DNA of 64,000 nucleotides from Sternotherus odoratus. Its lineage: Eukaryota; Chordata; Testudines; Kinosternidae. Shown here in pieces: positions 44,941 through 56,645 of this stretch (position 1 is its first letter; every line of letters starts with the position of its first letter). The DNA is taken from contig JAVMKO010000021.1 of NCBI GenBank assembly GCA_032164245.1, forward strand, positions 13,584,285 to 13,648,284, written 5' to 3'. The notes under the pieces were generated by a model. It was not told where the DNA came from. It did not search any database and saw nothing but the letters and a program-made list of their open reading frames with translations. The position numbers and the translations under genes are program-made.

Positions 44941-46259
44941 CGCCCCACAGTTGCCTCTGGATTCAATGCCAAGGCTTGTGCCAGGCTGAACTGTCATATT
45001 TATATCTACCAGGCACAATTCATCACTCACTGAGGTGCACCAAGGATGGAGTCCTCCCTCTGGGGTACTCTGGTAAGAAGAGCAGCCCCTCTCTCCTGCT
45101 TTCTGCCTTTATTCCAGCTGACTCCTGGGTAGTTAGTAAGAGGCTCTTGTAGGTTTTCATTTGGAACCTGAGCTGTGCAGAGCCCAAAGCAGCACTCAGT
45201 GCTGCTTAGCCTGTTTCCTATCAGCCAGGCTGTTCCTCCCCTTTCCCTTTCCTTTCCAACTCTTTGCCTTTCTCCTCCCTCTTTTTCCATCAGAACCAGG
45301 GACACACAAACTTTCCCTGATCAAGGGCCCTCATTGGCCAAGAGGCTGAGGGCCACACCTCATTGTATAATTAATGATCAAGACAGTTATTTATTTATCG
45401 GCAGAGCATGGCTGGCGTTCCTGGTGCTTTGCAGACAGGTTCCTACCAGTGCAAAACAGCTACTGCAATCATCCTCCATTTAACACACCCTCCCCCTTTG
45501 CAGGTCTGGACCCTCTGGGGTCACACCCTACTAGGTCCCTCCTGAAATCAGACTCTCTTTCTCTGGTACCACAGGCATGTGTTTGGATGAGGCCTGTAAC
45601 CAGTGTAGGTTGCACCACTGTACCTATGGGCCAGGCCGACGAATTCCACAGGACATGCATAGTCCCAGACCGGGAACTGCCTGAGGGAAAACTGTCTCCT
45701 GAAGACGTTCCCATAATAAGAGCAAACAAGCTCCTTATACCTCTCTGCTTCGGGGCCCACAGCGTATCCTTGCTTAGCATGGCAGGAAAGGAAATTTAAG
45801 TGAGCAAATTGTCTGAGAAAGTAGTACAAAGAGAATGACTCAAGCTGCAATTATCACAGCACCCTGTTCTCACGGCAGCACAAAGCCCAGCTCCCATCCC
45901 TGCAGTGTCTGCCAGTAAATAACCATTACCCCAGGAGGCTAGGGCTAATACGGCTTGTATTTCTGAAGCTCGCTCTTCTTTGAAATGCTGCGGAAGTGCA
46001 AGGGAAAGGAGAGGAGCTGCGGGACAGAATGGGGTGGCTAATGAGATGAAATTGCCCTGTGGATAATCTAGATACACAGAGTACTCCGGCACGGCTAACA
46101 GTCACTACAACATGTTCTGACTCTGCGTACATCATGCCGCCGGTTTCACTCTGCTGGGGCTTGGTAACATGGTTTAGTAAGTACTTCAGCCAGCTGTTTC
46201 TTTTCCCTATGTGCCGGGTAGGAAGGTGCTGCTCTCCAAAGCCCTGCTCTAGAGAGTAT
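44941..46259. other. Unassigned non-coding stretch
   Basis: Several 90-140-codon frames overlap on opposite strands at 45027-45850. None shows a family motif, and their mutual overlap argues against genes. A worn L2-like phrase may lie at 45390-45450. Confidence 0.4.
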
Positions 46260-46640
46260 TTTAAATTAATCCATTAGGATAAATTAGCTTTGTGATGTAA
46301 AATGTCCTTGCTCCATGCAAGTCTTTTGAACTGTAAGTTCTTTTGAGAAGATTAATTACTAGAGTACAGGGCTAATGCTGTTTTAATGGAATCTGTTATT
46401 TAAGTTTAAGGAGTTCCAGATACTGAGTGCATTGGAGTTAGATATTCATTATGTAGATTCCAAATCAAACAAGAGAGGATGAAACTACCAAGAAAAGGCT
46501 CTTTCGACAGGAAGAGAAACTGTGATTCATGCGTTGAGGCACAAGCTACGAATCACTTTAATTGTCTTCACTGTGCCTATGATTCCAGGAATTAGTTTTA
46601 ATCTGGAGTTAAAAGGGTTGTTTACTATGCTCCAGGACTC
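46260..46640. other. Candidate conserved non-coding element
   Basis: A repeat-free AT-rich block with TTAATTA at 46352-46358, AAATTAAT and AAATTAG words near 46264-46288, and TTTAATTGTC at 46556. The reading is speculative without alignment. Confidence 0.25.
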
Positions 46641-47574
46641 TGATTGCCAGAGTTTGGGATGGTACCTCATTGCTCTTGTCTTGCAGGTGGATTTCTCCCA
46701 GCGCTTAGCCTAGTTTTGTGTGTTTCTTTTGGAGAGCAGTTATTTGGGGGTAGTTTCTCTCTGCAGTGTATGCCTGCAGCTTCCATCAATGCTAAAAGAC
46801 TTAGGTGCATGTGTAAACTACTGGTGAGTGTGTGACGGATCCCTCTCTCCCTGCCCATCCACAGACAATAGGAGCTATTTCAGCCCCTAGCTACTCAGTC
46901 TTGCTCTCAGCTCTGGAGGTCCCTGGTTCATGTGCATAAAGCAAAGAAGATGGAGACACCTTCGTGCTGGAGGTTGCGGGTATTCTGATGTTTCCCCAGC
47001 TCATGCACATGTGGGAAGGGTGACTTGCTCCGGTGCAGTAGACCGAGTCGGCTCAGTTGGACATTTGGGCCCCAATGTTCAGACAGAGCCACAAGTTTAC
47101 AGGGCTTCTGCTTTTGAGGGCTGAGTTTGTGCAGTTCCCACTATGCAGCTCCTCTAACCATGACTGAACTCTGCAGTGAAAACCCAAAACCTCGAACGGC
47201 TGCTGTACTGGAGGCGCTAAAAGAAAAACCAAGCACAGATAATGAATTATCTAGAAACTGTACACGTTTGTTCTCCTAGTTGATATAAAACACCAGGCCA
47301 TAAATGGTGATGCCATAGTGGGGTTAACAGGTTCACTGGGATGTTAGTTTCTCCCCCAAGCTCAAAGACGTTTCCTTTGGTAGGGTTTTGGGAAGGAGAA
47401 AGGGTTGTCCACACAATGTTGCAGCAAGTTAATTTCCTTTTGCAAGTCATTAATTTGCCCCATACTGAGAAATCTGCCAGTCAAGAATATTTTCCTGACC
47501 TCTCACCTCATTTCCTGGGGTCTTTCCTGTAGTTTTGTCTAACAGCTCTCAGCTGACTAATTTTTGCATTATTA
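46641..47574. other. Unassigned non-coding stretch
   Basis: TGTGACGGATCC at 46832 resembles an LTR terminus, but nothing around it supports a full LTR. No gene recognised. Confidence 0.4.
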
Positions 47575-47705
47575 ATCATGTGTATTATGGTCGTGGCTAG
47601 GAACCAACCAAGCCTGGGGCTCCAGTAGATAGGCACCGTACAAACACAGAATAGCAAAGAGTCCCTGCCCCAAAGAACTTGCAAACTAAAGATCTAAACA
47701 AAGAA
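47575..47705 (-). mobile_element. CORE-SINE/L2-like tail, minus strand
   Basis: CCTGGGGCTCCAGTAGATAG, GCACCGTACAAACACAGAA and AGTCCCTGCCCCAAAGAACT are the reverse complement of the L2-like tail (AGTTCTTTGGGGCAGGGACT... GGTGC... CCCCAGG). Confidence 0.75.
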
Positions 47706-48234
47706 GGCATACGAAGGGATGGGGAACTCATACATTCCCTTCCCATAGCCTCTTGGTAATTAGTGTATGACCAAAATTACCAGAACCAAACCCATTCTCC
47801 CAGAAGCAGTATGAAAATGAGAAGTTCTAGTCTTCTTGATGCTCCATTGCAATATCACAGGAGAGGATTTCTGGGTTGGAACAATTCCACCCATTCATGA
47901 TATAAAGTAATTCTCTGATTATTCTAGATCTTCCAAGTCTCTCTAGAAAGGGATCCTTTTGGCAGGGAGACGGTGTCACTTGGAGCAAGTTGTAGGGGAA
48001 AGAATAGCTATTGCCTGGGACTCAGATAGAAGGAGAAACTTTATTTGAGCTGTGCCAGCCCCTAGAGCAGTTTTGGAGTCTGGCCCAGAGACTGGGTTTG
48101 TTTCAAGTCAGTCGATACTTTTCCAAGGACAGTTCATCCAATCCAGTAAATCACAGATCCAACTGCTAGTGAGGCTTTGCCTGCCTAAGCCAAATCTAGC
48201 TTCAGTGTTACTCTTTCTCCACTATGTTTTCTAA
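47706..48234. other. Unassigned non-coding stretch
   Basis: No recognised feature. Confidence 0.45.
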
Positions 48235-48380
48235 GCTGAAGCATGTTCATTAGCACAATATGGAAATGACCCAGTATTTTGGTTTTCCATTTGCCTAATT
48301 AGCTTTTTGCAGATTAGCAATTGGAACAGCTGAACAATCAATTGGATGTATTAATCAGGCCTATTTTGGAAGCCTTAAAT
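48235..48380. other. Candidate conserved non-coding element
   Basis: It holds the palindromic homeodomain site CTAATTAG at 48295-48302, plus GATTAG, CAATCAATTGG and TATTAATCAGG within 150 bases and no repeat. A dense cluster like this suggests a developmental enhancer, but this is unproven. Confidence 0.3.
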
Positions 48381-49028
48381 AGAGAATATGTTTGAGCTCC
48401 TTTTCCATTAAGGAAATAATGGTTGATAAATGGACACACATAACATAAATTACCCCCTTTAATAAGATGAGAAAAGGAAATAGGGATGTATAAATAAGGA
48501 AAGCTTATTGGCGATTCATTGGGCTCCACTCTCAAACCGATGAGCAAGGAAAAAAACCAGCAAGCAGTATGTTGAAATATGGCCAGTTGGCTGTTTTTAA
48601 GCATAATCCAGGAGAACTGATTGTTTAAATTCTGGGATCATCTATCAAGTAGCATTTATTTGACTCGTCATAACAAATTTCTAAAGGGAATAAATATATC
48701 TCTCTAAAACAAATACTAATAACATGTACTAGTAATACAATATTAAGTATACAAATATTAATAATAGCATATTGAATGAAAAAAACAACCAATCTCAGAC
48801 ACTCATCTCAAATCCTTTGTGGAAACAAAAGTTTTCACAGATCGAAAACAAATTCTTCTATGAAAATGGCAAATCTTGAATAATTCTGTGTAGGTCTGGT
48901 TCTTATCTCACACCCACCAGTGTGGAATCGGAGTCCTTTCCTAACTTAGCATATTAGCATATCAGAATTTTGCCAAGAAAGCCAAATTCTATGCTTTGTA
49001 TCATGACAAAGAGCTGATTACAATATTT
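48381..49028. other. Unassigned AT-rich stretch
   Basis: AT-rich, with no gene. 48800-48895 has the AAAATGG/GAAAACAAA style of the inverted-repeat family but no ends. Confidence 0.4.
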
Positions 49029-49056
49029 CTCTCTCTCTCTCACACACACACACACA
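49029..49056 (+). repeat. (CT)n(CA)n microsatellite
   Basis: Six CT units pass directly into eight CA units. Confidence 0.95.
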
Positions 49057-49124
49057 AAATCTTTTATTTTTACAGCAGAAACAGAGAGAATTCCAGCTGC
49101 AGAAATGTAACTCCTGCAGAAATT

Positions 49125-49265
49125 TACTTAATAATAAATAATAATATTGTTATCCTGGCCTAAGATCTCCAGTCAGGGACCAGGGCCCCATTGTACCAGA
49201 AGTAACCAACAAGACTGTCCCTACCTCAGAGTGTTGACAGTCTAGGTGTCAGGCAAGGTGTGCAG
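49125..49265 (-). mobile_element. CORE-SINE/L2-like tail, minus strand
   Basis: ACTTAATAATAAATAATAAT marks the 3' tail, followed by CAGTCAGGGACCAGGGCCCC, ATTGTACCAG and AGACTGTCCCTACCTCAGAG, the reverse complement of the tail seen at 38955. Confidence 0.75.
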
Positions 49266-51069
49266 GAGAACAAAAGAGGCACACAGGGAGTGGGGTGGGT
49301 TGGAAAGCTGAGATAATAATGTAACATATAGAGTTTAGCAGAAAAGCAGAAGTCTTAGCATGTCTTTTGCCTGACCAAGTTTCTCGAATCAATCAACGTA
49401 TCTGTGCAGGCTTGAATTTCACCCAGAAAGCATTCACGTCTAGATCTGTTCCCACCGCCGTGGCCAAACCTGGGGAATGAGCATACACGACTTGTATTTT
49501 TAAGCACACAATTCTTAGAAAAACAATTACTCTTACAGAATGTGATCCTAACCCTTCTGCTAGGTGGAGTGAGCAGCAGCAAGGGCCAGGTTCAATATCT
49601 CCGGGGTCCTTTTAACAACACAACACCCAGTAATCTGGGAAATTTACACATGACTCTTAGAGGCAATACTTCCCCTCTCACAAGCACTGAGTCTGTGCAC
49701 AGAAAAGAGAACGTTTAATAAGAAGGAGAAAGGAACCTGGGATTCATTTGGGGAAACACCACAAGCATATGACCATGAGCAAAACACCCACCCCAGAACC
49801 GGGCAGTGTTCAGTTCAGAATGATCCCCCAAAAGCAGGGCCGGCCAACCACAGCCCTACCCCCCCTACACAGGGTAAGGGGGCAATCACCTTTCATCACC
49901 CCTAGACCCAACAACAAAGTGACTTGCAAGCCAACACCAGCCAAGGGTTTGGGGAAAGCAGGGTCGTCGTGCTGCAGGTGTAGGCGGAGCAGGCATGGCT
50001 TTGCACACAAGGTCTGCTTCTGAAGTCTTTTCCCCCCTGCGCCCCCCTGGAAGGGTCAGGGGAGAGCTCAGTCAGACTCTGCTTCCATCAGGCACCAGCA
50101 AGGAGACTTCTCAGGCTATTGTATTCTGCATGCCGAGCAGGGGGCCACATGGGGAATTATAACTGGTGGTGTTTGCAAAGACACACGATGGAGGGTCAAC
50201 TTTAAAAGACAGAAGAAAGCTGATATCACGGTGCTCACTTCCCCCTCCCCCCGCCAAGTCTATGTGTAAGAATAAGATATTGAAATAGACGAGCAGCTAT
50301 TGAATATGGCCAGATGCATCTGTAAACACCTGGAGACAGCTTTCAGGCCCAAGTTACCAAGCAAGGTCAGATAGTTTCTCGATCTTCTGTAACTGAAATG
50401 CTGCTTTAAGTAAGACTGACCCTGAACGGTGAAGCCTGATACGATCCAGACCTCTGGCAGATGGTATTCACTGTAGGTCTAAGGCAGATGGATAGGTGCG
50501 GTTGATCTAATATTCTTATTTGCAAAGGTTCAATAAACAAATATGAGGTTGTTGCAAATTATTTCTACCATCCCTTCTTGCAATGAAGTTAACAGTTGAA
50601 TGAGTCCAAATACATCAGTTGTATAAATTCATAGGGCATTTTCATGTTTCAATCTCGTTATGTATTTCTAGTTGGCCAAACATGTTCAAATTACCATTAA
50701 CTGCAATCCTATCACTTGGTTCACTGAGCAGAAAGGCAATATCTGGATTTTAACTGTTGAAGAACTATGGGAACAGGAGGAGGAGAAGGAGATGGAGTCA
50801 GGGAGGGCACACTGCAGCTCTTCTCGTTGACAAGTAACGAATGAGTGATTAGTTGTAGCTCAGCCCAGGTGCTTGTTCCAAGGTCTTGCCTTTGATCCCA
50901 GTCTGAAATGTCCCCTTAACATTTGTGTCGGATCACCTGGAACCAGGGCAGTGCAACCTGGTCTCGTGGTTTAGGGCCCGGACCCCCCTCCCCCACCAGC
51001 CTGTTGTGACATTTCACTTCCATCCCAGGATTGTGTTGAGATTCATATTAATTTCCAGGACATTACTAG
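49266..51069. other. Unassigned non-coding stretch
   Basis: A 91-codon plus frame at 49748-50023 is basic and Pro-rich and lacks a known motif. No repeats could be named. Confidence 0.4.
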
Positions 51070-51141
51070 GGTCCCTGATCCAGCTCCCTTTGCAATCAGT
51101 GGGAGTTTGCCATTGAGTTCAGTGGGAGCTGGATTGTGCCC
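51070..51141. repeat. Palindromic MITE-like element
   Basis: GGTCCCTGATCCAGCTCCCT, CAATCAGTGGGAGTTTGCC, ATTGAGTTCAGTGGGAGCTG and GATTGTGCCC show inverted AGCTCCC/GGGAGCT words around an ATTGA-TTCAGTGG core, as in the other palindromic copies. Confidence 0.55.
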
Positions 51142-51539
51142 TTAGTGAGCACAGTTCATAGGGTCTATGGGCAGGGGGGCCTTCCCCACAGAAATCTCCC
51201 CACAGCCACGCAGGTGGCCAGGCTTTCTCCCTGCCACTCTGCGGAGAGGACACCCCGGCTCAGAAACCCACATGCCTGAGGGAGACAGGAGGGCTGCAGG
51301 CTGTGGGCCGGTGACTTGCACCATCTCCCCACTGCTCCCCAGGCAGGGAATCCACTCAAAGGCTAACACCGTCCTTTTCTCCAGCCCCCATTCTGTGCTG
51401 GGGAACGCCCCAGGACAGCCAGGACAGAGGAAACCCTGGTGCTGGAGCTATGCTGCTCAGGCTCTGGAAGAGGACAGGAGCAGATGCAAAGGAATGGGGT
51501 CTCTAGCCCCGCTCCAGAATCCTCAGGTTCTGGGCATGG
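51142..51539. other. GC-rich unassigned stretch with 171-codon open frame
   Basis: The plus frame 51167-51682 runs through a MIR fragment at its 3' end, and competing frames are open on both strands, so it is unlikely to be a gene. Confidence 0.35.
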
Positions 51540-51645
51540 AGCCTTCTCTTTGCCTCAGTTTCCTCACGTGTATGTTGGGAATAATAATAAGAATCACACA
51601 CCACACTGGGGCTCCATTTACATTTGTAAAGGGCTTTGGATTTCA
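51540..51645 (+). mobile_element. MIR fragment (core and tail)
   Basis: TTTGCCTCAGTTTCCTCACG, TGTTGGGAATAATAATAAG and TTGTAAAGGGCTTTGGAT follow the MIR core and 3' region in order. The head is missing. Confidence 0.75.
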
Positions 51646-51997
51646 CAATGGGACAGCAAAGAAAGGAAAAGCTATTAATTAATTATTATTATTGCCACTT
51701 TTGCCTGCCTGCTGTCACCAGCCTGGAGGTGGAGGCTGGAACTTTTCATGTAAAATATAAATCCAAACCAATGTCTCTCTGCGCCCGATACCCAGTGCTC
51801 CGTATGTACAGAACACGTCGCCCCGGAGAGACCAGGCAGGGAGTTAAACCCTGGGGGAAAGTCGTCCCTACGCAAGAACAAGGTGGGAATGGTGCCTCCC
51901 GGATCTGGTGTCATGCCTAGCGGAGCTGCTAATGTTCCATGTTCTGGGCCGTAGATATCGGACTGGGGAGAAGGATCTTGTTAATGTTCGTCTAATG
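51646..51997. other. Unassigned non-coding stretch
   Basis: No recognised feature. ATTAATTAATTATTATTATT at 51673-51692 may be a worn SINE tail. Confidence 0.4.
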
Positions 51998-52420
51998 CAG
52001 TGGTTCTCAGCCGGGAGTACATGAACCTGTGGGGGTACACAGAGGTCTTCTAGGGGTACATCAACTCATCTAGATGTTTGCGCAATTTTACAACAGGCCA
52101 TATTAAAAACACTAACGAAGTCAGTACAAACTAAAATTTCACACAGTTAATGACTTGTTTATACTGCTTTATATACTAGACACTGAAATGTAAGTATAGT
52201 ATTTAGCTCCCAGTTGATTTATTTTATAATTATATAGTAAAAATGAGAAAGTCAGCCACTGTTCACTAATAGTGTGCTGTGATCCTTGTGTATTTTTATG
52301 GCTGATTTATTTCTATTGTGATTTATGTCACAAATAGTTTGTGAGGTGAAACGTGGGGGTACGCCAGACAAATCGGACTCCTGAAAGGGGTACAGGAATC
52401 TGGAAAGGTTGAGAGCTATG
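51998..52420. mobile_element. hAT-like non-autonomous DNA transposon
   Basis: The left end is CAGTGGTTCTCAGCCGGGAG, and the right end reads in reverse CATAGCTCTCAACCTTTCC. The CAGTGGTTCTCA terminus is typical of many vertebrate hAT elements (Charlie-like). Subterminal phrases GGGGGTACACAGAGG and GTGGGGGTACGCCAG are also inner repeats of this type. The flanking 8-mers GTCTAATG and AGTCCTGG do not match well, so the target duplication is lost or the ends are slightly misplaced. The 423 bases hold no transposase. Confidence 0.7.
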
Positions 52421-52839
52421 AGTCCTGGCTCACAGGCCTCCGTAACGCTGTGCTTCTTGATTATGGAGAGTAGCTTCTCGACTATGCTCAGCCAATGGCT
52501 TATTCTTCCTTCATTGGCCTCATAAGTGATCCCACAGCTCAGCCACTTGTTGTTGCATAAATTGGATTGGGCTGGATTTCTAAACCTCACTTCCTTAACC
52601 AATGAGTATGAGCTAAGGAAGGTACTTTGGTTTTTATAACACACTGGCCACTCAGACCCTCAGGGATTTGTGGCTCTGTCTCTTGAAGTACTGAAGTCCT
52701 CACGGTCTCTTTGCTGGCACGCCCAGAAAGCTGTAGTGGGAACAAAGCTCATCCATGTTTTTAAGCTCATTTAAGCATGTTTCACACTTTGATCTTGAAA
52801 ATCAACTACCTCCCTTCAACTCCGATTTTGAGCCCTTTG
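52421..52839. other. Unassigned non-coding stretch
   Basis: A 130-codon minus frame (52252-52644) overlaps the hAT-like element and lacks motifs. Confidence 0.4.
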
Positions 52840-52915
52840 GGGTAGAGATGGTCTTTGTATGTGTGGACAGTGTCCTGCACAATCTGCTTGAGCTGATATG
52901 TAATGCAAATAAATT
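52840..52915 (+). mobile_element. CORE-SINE/L2-like tail fragment, plus strand
   Basis: CCCTTTGGGGTAGAGATGGT, CCTGCACAATCTGCTTGAG and AATGCAAATAAATTATG track the tail consensus (CTCTTTGGGGCAGGGACTGT ... GCACAATG ... ATACAAATAATA) with many changes. Confidence 0.5.
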
Positions 52916-54004
52916 ATGTATGGCATGAACAAGCTGTGATAATCAAACAGAGTCTGATGAGTAACTTTTCCCCACCATTTCCCACCAGAAAACTGGCAAA
53001 TTGTATCAAGCTGCCCACTGAATTTTCCCAAGTTTTTCTGACAATTCCTAACTATTGAAGCTCTGCCAAAGCGTTGGATGTAGAGATGGGTAGAAAACAA
53101 TCTTTCTAGTAAAGATTAACATTCTCAGGAAATACACCCAGAAAAGTCACTTTAGAGGACAACATGGAAACACCAGCAAAGATCTATTAAATATAAAGAA
53201 ATGAAATAATCGACACTGGGAATGAAACTCCCTTAAAATGGTTTTGGGTTTGGATTTAGATGACAAATTGCTGAACTGGCTCCAATTTCTAGCTGGCTCA
53301 CCCCAGGCAGTACAGACTCTCCGAAGGTTCAATTATATGTCCAACCAAAACTAATCTGGGGACAAGTCTCAGTGTATTTATTTTGCTGTTTCTGGGACTG
53401 TGCTGACTGCCAGCTGACTCTGCTGCTGTTGCTGTTATGAAGTGTCTCCTTTTCTCTCTGAAAGACCTTCTGAGGGGTGCCTTTCAGTGCTCAGGGATTC
53501 TGTGAATTATTTAATATGCCAGTTAGATTTCTAGAGCTCCAGTATCTCATGTCAGTGGAATTTTAAGCCAGCCTCTCCTGTGGATAAATATATCTGCAGA
53601 GCTGAGATCGTAAGTGAAATCTCGGTCTGTGATTTTTGAAAAATTGCTTTTTTTCTATACAAATGTGGAAACTTACGTAACCCTAACCCACTGACCCCCT
53701 TCCAACTTCCTGTTTTACAAACTTAGGATTGTTTCATTAACTCCAAATGTTTTATTTACACTTACACTTGTATCCGCACATCAGCAGTCAAAATAAGGCT
53801 CCTTTGATAATACCCCTTGTAGATATCTATGTTCACAGCTCACCCCAACCCCAGTGCCCTGGACTGCTTGAATTAAAGGATGTATTATATGCAAGATTAC
53901 AGTTCATTATCTCCTCTTCCAGTGGCAGCAACAAAACTAAATCCAGCTGCAAAACTACTGATTCATAGTGTGCAAATTTCCAAGTGTGAAAATCAGTGTT
54001 TTCA
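52916..54004. other. Unassigned non-coding stretch
   Basis: No gene or named repeat recognised. Confidence 0.45.
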
Positions 54005-54470
54005 TAGTAGATTCATGGATTCTAAGGCCAAAATGGACCATTGTGATGATCTAGTCTGACACCCTGTGTAGCACAGGCCAGAGACCATCCCAAGAATAAT
54101 TCCTAGAGCAGATCTCTTAGAAAAACATCCCGTCTTAATTATAAAACTGTCAGTGATGGAGAATCCACCACGACCCTGGGTAAATTGTTCCATTGGTTAA
54201 TCACCCTCACTCTCCAAAATTTATGCCTTATTTCCAGACTGAATTTATCTAGCTTCAACCTCCAGTCAATTAATCCTGCTATACCTTTGTCTGCCAGACT
54301 AAAGAGCTCATTATTAAATATTTGTTCCTCATCTAGCTATTTATAGACTGTAATCAAGTCACCCTTTGACCTTCTCTTTGTTAAGCTAAATATATTGTGC
54401 TCCTGGAGTCTATCACTGTAAGGCAGGTTTCCTAATCCTTTAATCAAGTGCTGTGGGGCCATGGCAAAGT
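54005..54470 (-). mobile_element. CR1 LINE fragment, older copy, minus strand
   Basis: TAGATTCATGGATTCTAAGG (3' tail), GATGATCTAGTCTGACACC, TGGAGAATCCACCACGACCC, TAATCACCCTCACTCTCC and CATCTAGCTATTTATAGACT give, in reverse, the 3' untranslated region and last coding part of an amniote CR1. Many substitutions and no open frame mark it as old. Confidence 0.85.
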
Positions 54471-54539
54471 CCAACATTCCCAAAAGGAAGAGCAGTTTTT
54501 CACAACAAAATCCTACTTGCTTGCTTGTTACCCATATTC

Positions 54540-54745
54540 TCCAGAGGAAAAATTCAAAGAGGAGAAACGGGGAGAAATGAACATTTTAAATTGTCCCTAA
54601 AAGTGTCAAGAAAATGTGTGAAGAAATGAGAAATTGTTCCAATTCAAAGCCTACGAAATGAAAACAATTTTGAAATTGTTTATGAAATTATGGGAGGTTG
54701 GTTTTTTTCATTTTACATCGTGTTCTGTCCAATTGAGCCCTAGCT
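54540..54745. mobile_element. AT-rich inverted-repeat type element, copy with one end
   Basis: GAGAAATTGTTCCAATTC, AAAACAATTTTGAAATTG and TTTTTTTCATTTTACATCG are family words. The right end CCAATTGAGCCCTAGCTA reads in reverse as TAGCTAGGGCTCAATTGG, related to the TAGAGCC-AATTGAA terminus of the 57455 copy. Confidence 0.5.
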
Positions 54746-56409
54746 ATAAAATGCGATCTCACCACCTCTGGTGCACAACAAGAGTTCTGTAGTGGACATA
54801 CTCTAGAGAGGGTAAATTGTGGGGAAATTATTCACTGTAGGAAATGGGTTTTTTTAATCATCAGTATTATCAGGAGCCAGGGTGAGAAAGGAATATAAAA
54901 AAACCCAAACACGAGAGAGACATACGCACACATAAATCCTGCAGCTGAAGAATAAGGTGGTAGGAGGGGAAGAGAGAGAGACAAGTTACTAATGCTGAAC
55001 ACAAGTAACTAGTGAACTGAGCACATGCTGGCCAGACTGTCCCTGAAGATGTGTGGCTGACTCCACCGCCTAAAGTAAAAGGATCTGGAAAACATATCCT
55101 TTGCAGGGAAATAAGCAGCAGCATCCAAACCAGATAAAAGCCCCCAAACTATTGCATGTATGAGTTAAGGCCTTCAAAAAGCTGGAGTAGTAAATAATAA
55201 ATAACAGAAACATCCCAAAGTGCTTAAAACTCTTCAAAATGATCTCCTGACTTTGAACGCCCCATCAGCTGGCTGGTGCTAAAAATTTAATTTGGTACAG
55301 ATGATAAGAAACCCCATTTCTGAGAGCGCATTATCCTGAGACTTCAGCTCCGAACGTGCAAACATTAAATGATACCCTGGCAAAGATCAGAGGAAATCGT
55401 TGTGGCTTTTTGTTCTGCAGTGGCTGGGGAAGCCCTGTATAATGTACTTAATACCCTTTGAGCACCCTGATGCTCAGAATTTCTTTCTGCCTGTGCTCAT
55501 TATGTAGTCAGAACCAAGTAGCTACGGTTACAGAACAAGTTCAGTGCTCAGAGCACACGCTCTGCAGTGCAGAGCTCACCTCATGCATAGCCACAAGTGC
55601 CAGGAAGCCCAGGGAGGGATGATGAGTTTGTCGGGCACCAGTGGGAGAAGCTGCAGGAAGAGGAAGGAACGGCTACTCACCAGTGACAGGAGTTCTCCAA
55701 ATGTATTGCTTCCGGAGATCCAAGAAAGGATAGAGTTGTGTGTATTGCTTGTGAGCTCTGGAACCTGCTCGCTATCTCTCTCCCTTGGTATCTAAGCACT
55801 TGCCACTCCATCCAGTGAAGTCCTGCAGGGGCAATTTGATGAGGGACAATCTTTCTCTCCTTTCTCCATGGGTTTCTTGTTCACGTGTTCCAACAAAGGG
55901 AACATGTAGTCCACTTGTACCACTGGCCTGAACGTCTTTGCCAAAGGGAGAGAGACCTTTGTTGCCAAAGCCATCTGGCAGCAGAGCTAGGGCGCGGGAC
56001 ACGCAGACCTGGAGAGGAAGAAGTAGCTCTGTGTAATGCTACGTTGGAAGTGCCCTGTCTGTTAATACAAGTCCCTGGGGGGAGGGAAACCTTTTGATGA
56101 ATGTGCAGTTTGTTTGGAGTTAGCGGAGAGAAGAGGATCATGGGAAATCTGCATCCTAGGGCACCTGGCACATCTCAAAATCGGCTGGACCAATCAGGAC
56201 ACAGGAGGTAGTACGGGGTTCTCGCAATCCTGACCTTGATGGGATGTGTCAGCAGCAAGAAGGGGAACACACGGTTCCCGAGTGAGCCAGACAAATCTGA
56301 TTCCTGGGGAAAGGAGTCCAGGTGGCTCCACAGTCATTACTGACTCCCTTTCCTGCTCATGTGGCCTTTTGGGGCAGTGTCTGTGAAGGAAACCGTATGG
56401 TCAGGCAGA
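54746..56409. other. Unassigned non-coding stretch
   Basis: No host gene. CTACTCACCAGTGACAGGAG then TTCTCCAAATGTATTGCTT at 55674-55712 resembles a turtle repeat that I recall as beginning GTAACTGTTGTTCTTCGAGATG, but it is too diverged to assign. Confidence 0.4.
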
Positions 56410-56645
56410 AATCATAGAAATGTAGGACTGGAAGAGACCTTTGGAGGTCATCTACTCCAGCCCCCTGCACTCATGGCAGGACTAAGTATTATCTAGATCA
56501 TCTCTGACAGGTGTTTGTCTAACCTGCTCTTTAAAATCTCCAATGATGGAGAGGCCACAACCTGCCTAGGCAATGTAATCCAGTGCTTAACCACCCTGAC
56601 AATAAGGAAGTTTTTCCTAATGTCCAGCCTCAACTGGACAGGAAG
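56410..56645 (-). mobile_element. CR1 LINE 3' fragment, minus strand
   Basis: AATCATAGAAATGTAGGACT, GGAAGAGACCTTTGGAGGTC, CCCTGCACTCATGGCAGGAC, GATGGAGAGGCCACAACC, CAATAAGGAAGTTTTTCC and TAATGTCCAGCCT form the classic reverse-complement 3' end of amniote CR1. Open frames across it on both strands are CR1-derived. Confidence 0.9.

Noticed and set aside
46832..46925. TGTGACGGATCC as the start of an LTR
   Set aside because: Matches an LTR terminus for 12 bases only; no promoter, poly-A signal or far end found, so probably chance or a tiny relic.
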